Source of the DNA: Stenomitos frigidus ULC18
Lineage (GTDB): Bacteria; Cyanobacteriota; Cyanobacteriia; Leptolyngbyales; Leptolyngbyaceae
Length of the DNA stretch: 64,000 nucleotides
Direction of reading: 5' to 3'
NCBI RefSeq assembly: GCF_003003795.1
Contig: NZ_PVWK01000017.1
Location: 175,185-239,184, forward strand
The notes beneath the pieces are model-generated. The model saw only the letters and a list, made by a program, of their open reading frames with translations, did not search any database and was not told the DNA's origin. The first letter of the stretch is position 1; every line of letters starts with the position of its first letter. Shown here in pieces: positions 47,001 through 53,986 of the stretch. Position numbers and translations under genes: made by a program.

Positions 47001-48794
47001 GGCCACGCTATCGCGAATGAATACCGTCTCCCGCGCCAGCAAATTTAAGTCTCCCGTTGTTTGCAGTTGGCTCTCTACCAGCGTCAGGTTGCGGTTAGCA
47101 GCAAGGGTAGCCGTCTGGGCTGTGGCAGTACGAACAACGACATCACCCGTTACGATCGCCGTTGCCGAGCCAGTCAAGGCAACGGTGCCATCAGAATTCA
47201 CGCTCACTCCGGTGGCGTTGCCAAAATTTCCACCCGTAAGCAGTTGAGGGAGAGAGGCGATCGGCAAACTCCAGGCATTGGGCAAAGTCGTGGGCTGACT
47301 GAGCGCGATCGGCTGAATTTCCAGACTCAACAGGCTTCCAGGCTGGCTGAGTTTAACCAGGCTTTGGCCGGGCACAGCAGCGGCAATGAGTTGTCCTCCT
47401 GGTGCGGCCAGGGTTCCAGTGCTGACGATCGTGCCACCTAGCAGTGCCAGCGTTTGACCTGACGGCACCGCTAGATTGCCGAAATTAGCAATACCGCCTG
47501 GTTGCGCCATCGTGAACGCAAATGCTCCTGGAGACCCAATCAGCGTCGTATAGTCATTCGTGCCGCTGGCATTAAACCAGCCACTGCCAAAGCCAATCCC
47601 ATTCGCAGTCGTTGCTGTAAAGGAACCAGGCACATTCAGGCTGGCATTAGCACCAAACACAAGGCCTGCCGGATTCAGCAAAAACAAGTTGGTGTTGCTG
47701 CCCGTCACCTGCAGCCGTCCGTTGATGAGGGAAGTTTCACCGCCCACGACGCGTCCCAGAATATTCTGCACCTGGGGATTGGCCAGAAAATTCGCGGTTT
47801 CATTGGCAGACAGCCCAAACCGCTGAAAGCTCTGAAACAGATTGCTGCCAGCCTGGGTGCCGCCGCTAATGTCGTAACGGTTGCCGTTGAGGGTCACGCT
47901 GGTATTCGTGCCATCGGGGGATGCTGTGACCGACTGCGCGCGCGCCGGAGCCGTTGCCATGATTCCCAGTAACGGCAAGGACGCCAGGAGCGACCCGACT
48001 TTGGCAGCTAAAGGAGCTTTCACTGGAGTAGGCGCAGCCTTGCGTCGCAGAAAAAAGCGCCCGTCAGGAAAACGGACGTCGACTGCAAGCTGATCGGCCA
48101 AGCCCCGACGTTTGAGCGCCTGGGTGACTGCTGCTCGAGCGCGCAATACCTGCTCCAGTCGCCATCCTTGAGAAGCACTGTCGGCATGGTTGCGGTAGTA
48201 GTAAAGTGGCTGCCTGACCCGCCGAATCTCAGTCACTTCCGAAAGGCGGAGGCATAGGTCGTAATCTTCCACATAGTCCAAAGCCCGGCTGATGCCGCCG
48301 ACCTGCTCGAAGACCGATCGCCGCATCAGGCGAAAGTGAAACGTCATAAAGTCGAGTAACAGCCCCTCTTTGGAGTAGGGAATGCGACACCGCTCTCCAT
48401 AGCGCATGACAACGCTCTGTTCGTCAATGTCGAGGTAGTCGGTATAAACCATCCCCGCTTGAGGATGCTCCTGAAAGGCAAGTAACGTCTGCTCCAGCGC
48501 TGTGGGAGCCAGCAGGTCATCGCTATCCACCCAGCCGAGGTAGGTGCCCGTTGTATGCGCGATCGCCGCCTGAAGGGCTGCTACCCGTCCCCGATGCGCG
48601 GCAGTCACCACACGCACCCGCCGATCGCGCTGAGCATAGCTATCGGCAATGGCAACCGAGCGATCGTCAGAGCCATCATCCCAAACCAGCAGTTCAAAAT
48701 CGGTAAACGTCTGTTGCAGTACACTTTCGATCGCGGCACCGAGATACCGCTCCCGGTTGTACGTCGTCATGACAAGCGAAATCAGCGGTGACAT
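44085..48794 (-). CDS. Glycosyltransferase 2 + haemagglutinin-type secretion domain + CHAT protease fusion
   Basis: The start is placed at the ATG encoding MSPLISLVMTTYNRERYLGA (48794), giving 1569 aa. Residues 1-225 are a family 2 glycosyltransferase (DDGSDD nucleotide-sugar motif, GWVDSDD DxD-type motif). A hydrophobic segment follows (VGSLLASLPLLGIMATA, then ARAQS), like a signal sequence but internal. Next comes a two-partner-secretion haemagglutination domain (NGNRYDISGGTQ, NLFLLNPAGLVFG), then beta-helix repeats rich in Gly, Thr and Ser, a cadherin-like unit, and a C-terminal CHAT domain with both catalytic residues (HMATHADF and LSACATAL). Haemagglutinin-CHAT proteins are common in cyanobacteria. 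A glycosyltransferase fused in front is odd, since it would keep the signal internal. A missed gene boundary (separate start near residue 255) is the main alternative. Confidence 0.8.
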   Translation of the reverse strand: MSPLISLVMTTYNRERYLGAAIESVLQQTFTDFELLVWDDGSDDRSVAIADSYAQRDRRVRVVTAAHRGRVAALQAAIAHTTGTYLGWVDSDDLLAPTALEQTLLAFQEHPQAGMVYTDYLDIDEQSVVMRYGERCRIPYSKEGLLLDFMTFHFRLMRRSVFEQVGGISRALDYVEDYDLCLRLSEVTEIRRVRQPLYYYRNHADSASQGWRLEQVLRARAAVTQALKRRGLADQLAVDVRFPDGRFFLRRKAAPTPVKAPLAAKVGSLLASLPLLGIMATAPARAQSVTASPDGTNTSVTLNGNRYDISGGTQAGSNLFQSFQRFGLSANETANFLANPQVQNILGRVVGGETSLINGRLQVTGSNTNLFLLNPAGLVFGANASLNVPGSFTATTANGIGFGSGWFNASGTNDYTTLIGSPGAFAFTMAQPGGIANFGNLAVPSGQTLALLGGTIVSTGTLAAPGGQLIAAAVPGQSLVKLSQPGSLLSLEIQPIALSQPTTLPNAWSLPIASLPQLLTGGNFGNATGVSVNSDGTVALTGSATAIVTGDVVVRTATAQTATLAANRNLTLVESQLQTTGDLNLLARETVFIRDSVANPFTAKAGGMLTIQGDRGIDILALNHLQTAPFQSGGDLSLISDGVISGDSHFGSKGNFSILTRSGQPGNLISLYDPIVTSSGDVTFGNYTGAALKVEAGGSITGGNITITGPDTPINIPATDPDFTVLTTERALILRAGISVAAANIPQTQGGTTFSSPGTTASPASITVGNLTTSGAGFDNGGSVILAAPGNITTGTINASSTGTSFASLSGGDISLTAGGSITTNDINSFYTGGNGYGAQGGAVTLQAGSSILTGTINASAISNATFAIGTPTYQGGAVTLTAGSAPGSNITFTRIDTRGIETLLNATGAGGDVTVTATGLVQGTQAGTTIDTQGTNTGGTVAIQHDGGPNNLPFVVGSASTNGTAGAINRGGGNVIASGSFPVQANTITVVPATGIALTAVNTPPTLSATTSLSGAIKNTPFVISYAAIAPTITDVNQDVTTLTIASIAPGATLTLNGNPVVPGSVTLAPGDVLVYTPPTDATGLLNAFTLRASDGVSTSNPVQVQVQVAVKVNIPDLCALTSCSKTDLKPNVTPLQTFKLAPDTPEDRFTRTFESYLGLEDTRPKSREEPRDIAQRIEKDTGAKPAFIYISFVPASLGVTQQPDQAKQLQTDDVAKSDATDQLELVVITAKGDAIRKRLPEATRSKVIALAQQFRNEISDPRKTRAVTYMGMSRQLYQWLIAPIAPDLQTRGIDNLVFLMDTGLRSLPVAALNDGQGFLIEKYSLGVMPSLSLTDTRYRNIRDVKVLGLGISESTQDQPPLPAVPVEVSILVNQLWSGRLAFNNNVTLENLKAFRKEQPFGIIHMATHADFYPGANSNSYIQLWNDKLRLDQVRQLGWNEPQIELLVLSACATALGDREAELGFGGLAVQTGVKTAVASLWYVSDAATTALMTGFYKDLRTARIKAEALRKAQLDMAKGRVFLENGRLQGIEAGEGIPLPPASLAVRDRQLTHPYYWAAFTMIGNPW

Positions 48795-49104
48795 AGTGTG
48801 CCTCAATGAAGAAACCCCTCGCTCACAACGGCGACTGCTTGAGCAAGCCTCAATCATCCACGATCAAGCTCGGTACTCAAAACTTAAATCTATGCCGAAT
48901 GATGCCCATCCCGAAAGCTGGTATAAATCTTGACAAATGCACTCATGTAAACAGCTTTGGGTGGGCGCTCCAAGCGATCATCACATGATTGAACAACCTT
49001 GCACAAAAACCTTTCGCAAAGAAGAGGCATGAAAAAATGGGAGCGGCATTAGAGCAATGCTTTTTGAAGTGTGAGGAGCCTTTGGGTATCAGAAGGCAGA
49101 AAAA

Positions 49105-49139
49105 GCTGACCGCTGACCGCTAACCGCTAACCGCTGACC
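49105..49139. repeat. Heptanucleotide short tandem repeat
   Basis: Five tandem units, GCTGACC (three) and GCTAACC (two), fill 35 bp just after the acetyltransferase gene. Heptamer tandem repeats in intergenic DNA are typical of filamentous cyanobacteria. Confidence 0.85.
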
Positions 49140-49143
49140 AAAT

Positions 49144-49641
49144 CTACTTACCGCACTGTAAACCCATAATCACCAAGTCACGGGGCTGCGTTTCAAACTC
49201 TGCGACTCCAGGTAAATAGCCCCACCGCTGAAAGCCAAACTGCTCAAACAAGCGTAGGCTCGGTTCATTGTGGGCAAAGATAAACCCCAGGAGCGTTTTG
49301 ATGCCGAAAGCAGGGCTTTGAGCGATTGCCTGCTGCAATAGCGTTTGTCCGATGCCTTTGCGACGGTAATTTGAGGAGACATAGATGCTCAGCTCCGCCG
49401 TCGCATCGTAAGCAGCCCGACCATAGTAAAACGACTGGAACCCTAGCCAACCAGCCACCTCTCCGTCTATATCCATCACCCACAGCGGTCGTTTGTCGGC
49501 ACTGTGCGCGTAAAACCAAGGCAAGCGACTTTCGACTGTAACGGTATGCAGATCGGCTGTCACCACACGGCCAGCGATCGTTGCATTGTAAATCGCGACG
49601 ATCGCCGTCAAATCCGCTTCTACTGCGTCTCGAATGTACAT
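49144..49641 (-). CDS. GNAT N-acetyltransferase, phosphinothricin-acetyltransferase-like
   Basis: A 165-aa protein starting MYIRDAVEADLTAIVAIYNA, the usual N-terminus of PAT-like GNAT enzymes. The acetyl-CoA loop is YVSSNYRRKGIGQTLLQQAI (R/Q-x-x-G-x-G/A). C-terminal motif B is HNEPSLRLFEQFGFQRWGYL. It transfers an acetyl group from acetyl-CoA to an amine; the true substrate is unknown. It lies 149 bp upstream of tRNA-Asp, transcribed away from it, and appears to be part of the resident chromosome between the two transposons. Confidence 0.88.
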   Translation of the reverse strand: MYIRDAVEADLTAIVAIYNATIAGRVVTADLHTVTVESRLPWFYAHSADKRPLWVMDIDGEVAGWLGFQSFYYGRAAYDATAELSIYVSSNYRRKGIGQTLLQQAIAQSPAFGIKTLLGFIFAHNEPSLRLFEQFGFQRWGYLPGVAEFETQPRDLVIMGLQCGK

Positions 49642-49790
49642 TACTGCCCCTTAGCGTCCACGTTGGCTGGAACTTATCACAAAGTCGGTTTTGCGTCAGC
49701 TCTTCAAGACCGCTTAAGAAAAACAAAGAAAGTGTTTGACAAAACTGGCAGCGATCGTCACAATGTAGATCGCCTCTAAAAAGGCATCGA

Positions 49791-49864
49791 GGGACTGTAG
49801 TTCAATTGGTTAGAGCACCGCCCTGTCACGGCGGAAGTTGCGGGTTCGAGCCCCGTCAGTCCCG
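49791..49864 (+). tRNA. tRNA-Asp (GTC)
   Basis: Acceptor arms GGGACTG and CAGTCCC pair, the anticodon loop is CTGTCAC with GTC, the T arm is GGGTTCGAGCCCC, and the discriminator is G, as expected for tRNA-Asp. The gene is intact. It contains the GTT PAM (49809-49811) and the 17-nt CAST-2 protospacer (49812-49828). The CAST-2 tip begins 9 bp after its end. Confidence 0.96.
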
Positions 49865-49872
49865 TAGTCTAC

Positions 49873-49990
49873 TGTACAGTGACTAATTAGCTGTCGCTGG
49901 TGACAGAATAGTGTCATCGGTGACTAATTGGTGTCATTGTGCCAATTTGCTGTCGTTAAACTGGTGGTGACAGATTATTTGTCGTTACAC
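49873..49990 (+). repeat. CAST-2 terminal region with five TnsB-type repeats
   Basis: Starting TGTACAGTGACTAATTAG, the 118 bp hold five units of the general form GTGACTAATTAGCTGTCG, alternating TGTCG and TGTCAT endings. The tip closely matches the recalled end of the Scytonema V-K element (TGTACAGTGACAAATTATC). Confidence 0.88.
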
Positions 49991-49996
49991 CCCAAA

Positions 49997-50022
49997 TGAC
50001 AGGGCGGTGCTCTCTTTCAACC
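49997..50022 (-). CRISPR. Delocalised repeat end and 17-nt homing spacer matching tRNA-Asp
   Basis: On the minus strand, a repeat remnant ending GGGTTGAAAG (50023-50014) is followed by AGAGCACCGCCCTGTCA (50013-49997). These 17 nt are identical to tRNA-Asp 49812-49828, next to a GTT PAM. The next base differs (T against C), so the match is exactly 17 nt. This is the same homing arrangement as in CAST-1. Confidence 0.9.
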
Positions 50023-50119
50023 CGCAAAGAATTTAGAGTTCCTTCTACTTTTCTGGTTTGAACCTATTTAAGCTTTTATTCTCTGAATCAATAAAAATGA
50101 TGCAGCATTCGATGGCTGG

Positions 50120-50598
50120 GATTCAACCTGCCTCAGAAAGGACAGGTAATTGCGACTCGCGCAGTTGTCAGGCGGCTCATGACGCTGATTTCTTTCAACC
50201 TGCCTCAGAAAGGACAGGTGATTGCGACCCAGAGTGGACAGACGTTCACGGATGGTGGTCTGGTTCTTTCAACCTGCCTCAGAAAGGACAGGTGATTGCG
50301 ACATCACTTTCCTTTCACTGTGGCTTGAATGGCTTGGCTCTTTCAACCTGCCTCAGAAAGGACAGGTGATTGCGACATGCGTGTGCTGCCAGGGTAGCAA
50401 AAACGTCAGCCTGTCGCTTTCAACCTGCCTCAGAAAGGACAGGTGATTGCGACTTGTCGAGCGTAGCCGCCATGACTGGCACGGCAACAACTTTCAACCT
50501 GCCTCAGAAAGGACAGGTGATTGCGACATGAGCCGCGATCGCGCTCTCCACGAATTGCCGCCTTTCAACCTGCCTCAGAAAGGACAGGTGATTGCGAC
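50120..50598 (-). CRISPR. CRISPR array of CAST-2, seven 37-bp repeats and six spacers
   Basis: Repeats start at 50120, 50192, 50266, 50340, 50417, 50491 and 50562. In the likely crRNA direction (minus) they begin GTCGCAATCACCTGTC and end GCAGGTTGAAAG, the typical V-K ending. Spacers are 34-40 bp. The repeat at 50120 has three changes (at both ends of its unit), marking it as the old, leader-distal end. This agrees with transcription from the tracrRNA side leftwards. Confidence 0.95.
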
Positions 50599-50774
50599 GG
50601 CAGCCAACCAAAACCCAGACTAGGCAGAAGTTTCAGAAGGTCTTTGCGCGGATCGCATTGCCTGCCCTTCTCTAAACCTGAGCTTTCACAATTTAGAGCT
50701 GATCTAAAATCATGAAACCGATGCAGCACAAGGCTTTGAGCCTTTGCGCGAATCACTGCAAAAAATTACTCTTT

Positions 50775-51290
50775 TGGTGACCGCTGAAAGGAAGAATAGA
50801 AAAGGGTTCCCCCTTGGTTGGGGGTGATTCGGTAGCTACTACAGCAGTACATCCGCGCCCTTGTTGCCGGGAGCGCACCGACGCCATAATTGAAGCAGAC
50901 TAACGCCTCAACTATGACTTAATCTCGTTTAAGAGACCGAAGTCTCCTATCCGACGGCATCAGGGTGAGCAGCTAAGCTGATGTGCATTCAAGTTGCATG
51001 GGCAAGGGGCTTAAGCCCCTTGTTCGCAGAATTTTCTGCGTTTTCTAGGATTGCAACTTAAACGACGATTAGCCTATCCCTCTTCTACCACGCTTGTCAG
51101 AGAAACAGCTAAAAGTCTTGCCTGCCATGACTTCCACTCTTGGTCCACGTTTGAGCAGCTAAAGTGAAAGACAGAGACCAGATCAGGCTTTTAGAGTTCA
51201 CTCCAGCCAGAGTGATTAAAGAGGGCTACCAGGGTCAGAAAGCAAGACTGTCTGACGACAGCCAAACTAACCCTTATTTTGCACGAACGT
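50775..51290 (-). ncRNA. tracrRNA locus of CAST-2, interrupted by about 250 bp
   Basis: On the minus strand the blocks of V-K tracrRNA are present: AAGGGTTAGTTTGGCTG (near 51275), TTTCTGACCCTGGTAGC (near 51240), TGCTCACCCTGATG (near 50965), GGTGCGCTCCCGGCAACAAG (near 50870), ATGTACTGCTGTAGTAGC and GGGGGAACCC (near 50810). GGTAGC and TGCTCACCC are adjacent in CAST-1 and in the recalled Scytonema RNA, but here lie about 250 bp apart (50976-51228). Ends are approximate. Confidence 0.72.
50991..51059. repeat. Nested palindromes within the tracrRNA insertion (MITE-like)
   Basis: Outer inverted repeats AAGTTGCA (50991-50998) and TGCAACTT (51052-51059) enclose two hairpins: the perfect palindrome CAAGGGGCTTAAGCCCCTTG (51003-51022) and CGCAGAATTTTCTGCG (51025-51040). 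The 69-bp unit lies inside the segment that separates the two halves of the tracrRNA. Confidence 0.7.
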
Positions 51291-51368
51291 AGACTGCAAG
51301 CAGCATATGTCGCGGCGCTGTTTAAATCATTCGGTTTTCAAGGTGCAAAACTTGGACTACAACCCTTT

Positions 51369-53267
51369 TTAAGCGCGGGCTTGGTAAGCCGCGATCGCCA
51401 CAGCTCTCGCCTTCTCTTCGAGCCTGCCAACCAGGGGCTGTTTCGCTTCTTCAATAGCCAGGCCAAGTTTGCTGCCTGGGCTGCGAAGGTTCTCAAGGAG
51501 TCTGCCGTAGCTCCAACGGTGAACACTAGCGCGATACTGCTTGGCGTATTGCTGTTGCCCTTCCAGATAGCCTGGACTTTTTTGCTCGGCTTTAGCTTTG
51601 ATCTCGGCTTCGACGATGGCTCGAACGTCGCCTAGCTTGGGTAAGGCAAGACTGCTCGCGTTGTAGCGCTTAGCGATCGCCACGATCGCTTTTGCCAGCA
51701 GTCGATCAACGTACTGCCCCAGTTCCGATTCGCCAAAGTGGTCAGGGGCTGATCGCTTTTGTGCCTTGTGGCGTTGATGGGCGGTTTTCTGCTGCTCCGA
51801 ACGTCTTCGATTCAGCAGCCTATAATTCTCACCGAGTAGTTGCCGAATCCCATAGATGGCAAGCGGTTGGATCGCATGGGCATCCCAAACAACGATCGTG
51901 GCAGGCTTTTCTAAACCCAGGCTCAGTCCGACAATAATGTGAGACAGCCCCTTGTAGAGCGGTTTGCTGGGGCGATCGAACGTTGTGTTAATCCGAGTCA
52001 GGGTAGAGTTTAGGCGTTTGACATACGCTTGCTGGGTTGCCCGAAGGTCGCCCTTACTCTCCATTTGAGTGATTTTCTTGGCAATGTCTGCTGCTTTTTC
52101 TTGACGGACTTGCTCAGTCCCCTCAACCGTCCAGAGCCGCGTGTCGATGGTGCAGTAGAGGGTGAGCCGATGCACATCCCAGGGATGCCCTTTCCCTTCG
52201 CCTTCCTGCCATCCTAGACGAGCAGAGCGGAGGGTAAAAAGGCCACTAGAATGCTGATCTTTGCTGGCTCGTTTGGTCTCCTGGTCTTCTAAAAACCGTT
52301 GGAACCAGGGAAGCTGGCGTCGATCGCAGTAGATCGCAAAGGCGTGGTCACTGAACCCGTTAAAGTGGACACAGAGCCGACCCTTAGCGTTTTTCTCCCA
52401 AACTAAATCTTCATTGGTCTCGAAGATGAGCGGAAAGGGGAGCACGCCCGGTCTGGTCAGCAAACGATCTTGCCAGCGTTTAGCCTCAGCATTGTCTCTT
52501 GGAACAGTTTGAGTGGCTGTTTCAAGCGCATCAAGCCAGCTCTGCACGGTCAGGTCGCGCCCATGCGGTAGGCGACCCTCGATTTGCTCCTGAAGTCGCT
52601 TGACTTGAATCTCGACCTTACGGCGACGTTGAGCAAATTTCTGTGGGTCTTCGTCTTACTGTGGCACTTTGCAGCCGTTCTTGAGCAGGAAGGCGATCGC
52701 ACAGCGCTCCAGCACCGATTTTGTATCCTGATAGCGCTCAAACAGTTGGTTCGCCAAGCTCCGATCCGATAAGGCAACCTTCTTTTTGCTCTTCTTGCCT
52801 GGGTTCTGAGTGGGCTTGCCTGAAGCAGTGACTGGTTGAAGCTGAGTCAGAAGCGCAGCGGCACGATCGCGAAGGCTGAGGAGTTCGACGCCACTCTCTT
52901 GAGCCAACGCCTCGTCGCTTTTGAGCATTTCCAGCCAGCGCAGCTTACCATCCACCCTGCGCTGAAGGTGCTGCTGAATTTTGAGCCAAGACTTGTAGAT
53001 ATAATCTGCCATGTGGACAGCAGAAGTGTAGAGCCGTGAGGGTTGCCCCGTAAAACGGGTATCGGTTTTAAGGGGTTGGCAAAGTTGACTCACAACCGCC
53101 GTTGGATGCTTTCCCTTTTGCCGCCAGGTCTCCAAGTCTGAATGCTGGCTCATCTGCTCCAAGATTTCATTAATCAAGGGGGTATTGCGCTCTGCCATCA
53201 AACTCCAGAGTGCTTGCCGAGTAGAGGCACTGGCAACCAGACCACATTGAATCGTGATTTGACTCAT
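51369..53267 (-). pseudogene. cas12k: cas12k of CAST-2, interrupted by one in-frame TAA
   Basis: From the ATG at 53267 (MSQITIQCGLVASASTRQAL) to 51369 the frame codes for a 632-position Cas12k of normal length, very close to the Scytonema protein. One TAA at 52658-52656 interrupts it after LLKNGCKVPQ. The reading frame is the same on both sides (DEDPQKFAQRRRKVEIQ follows directly), and the stop falls where the Scytonema protein has Lys (DKEED), so an AAA to TAA change explains it. RuvC residues are already absent (VGLSLGLEK), as is normal for Cas12k. Without readthrough, only a 203-residue N-terminal piece is made. It could be a sequencing error, but a second premature stop exists in this element (hepT). 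Confidence 0.85.
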
Positions 53268-53303
53268 AAGGTATAGCCCGTCAAGTAGAACTAAAGTACT
53301 ATA

Positions 53304-53318
53304 AAAACACGATGTTTT
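53304..53318. promoter_or_regulatory. Putative CvkR operator between cas12k and cvkR
   Basis: AAAACACGATGTTTT, with 6-bp inverted arms around CGA. It matches the published CvkR consensus AnnACATnATGTnnT except for one base (C for T in the left half). It lies in the 87-bp divergent intergenic region, 37 bp before the cas12k start and 37 bp before the cvkR start, where a repressor could cover both promoters. Confidence 0.72.
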
Positions 53319-53354
53319 CAAGAGGCTAAGGTGTTTTTTCTTTCTTTTTGTACG

Positions 53355-53819
53355 ATGGATCGTATGGAAGGACGATTTTTTACGAGTACAGAAGCGGCTG
53401 AGATTACACAATGCTCTCGGCGGCAATTGCAGTATTGGCGAGAGCAGGAGATTGTTGTACCGACTGTGAACACGACAGGGAAAGGGCGCAACGTGTATTA
53501 CTCCGTAACGGACTTATTAGCGCTAACGCTGATGGAGTATTTGCTTTCGGTTGGTTTGAGCTTTGAAGTTTGCCAATCGGCTCTAAACTTTCTGAGAGCA
53601 GTGGACCCAAAGCTTTTCGAGCTGCCGCTGCATGGCAAGACTGAAAAGCGGTTTATGCTCTGGCAAAGTGCCGGAGAGGAAACGCTGCGTTGTACAGAAT
53701 TTGATGAACAGAAAGCGATCACGGCCATTCAGGCTGGACGGGCGATCGTCCCGATTCAGATCGAAGCACTGGGCAAACGCCCGGAAAAAAGGCTTCAATT
53801 GGTTAGTAGTCCCAGCTAA
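53355..53819 (+). CDS. cvkR: CvkR-like MerR-type repressor of the V-K CAST
   Basis: The ATG at 53355 gives 154 aa (MDRMEGRFFTSTEAAEITQC); an ATG at 53364 is also possible, and the GTG at 53331 is unlikely. Residues about 7-75 form the MerR winged helix: TSTEAAEITQCSRRQLQYWR, then GRNVYYSVTDLLALTLMEYL. The C-terminal part has no long dimerisation helix with metal-binding Cys, unlike classical MerR regulators. CvkR proteins are encoded divergently from cas12k and repress cas12k and tnsB; the position here is identical. The only other CAST gene visible under its control is the broken cas12k. Confidence 0.87.
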   Translation: MDRMEGRFFTSTEAAEITQCSRRQLQYWREQEIVVPTVNTTGKGRNVYYSVTDLLALTLMEYLLSVGLSFEVCQSALNFLRAVDPKLFELPLHGKTEKRFMLWQSAGEETLRCTEFDEQKAITAIQAGRAIVPIQIEALGKRPEKRLQLVSSPS

Positions 53820-53986
53820 GCGTTTAGCCGTCAGCATAAGTCGGAAAACGGGAAACGCCAAGGCTGGCACACTGCAAAAGTCGGTGTCTTACACGTTCTT
53901 ACTGCTCTGGCACAAATGATTGGTCACAGCGCTAACACTGTGTAAGCCGCTGAAGCCTCCCATCCAGTGTTACCAAGCCTTACCCT

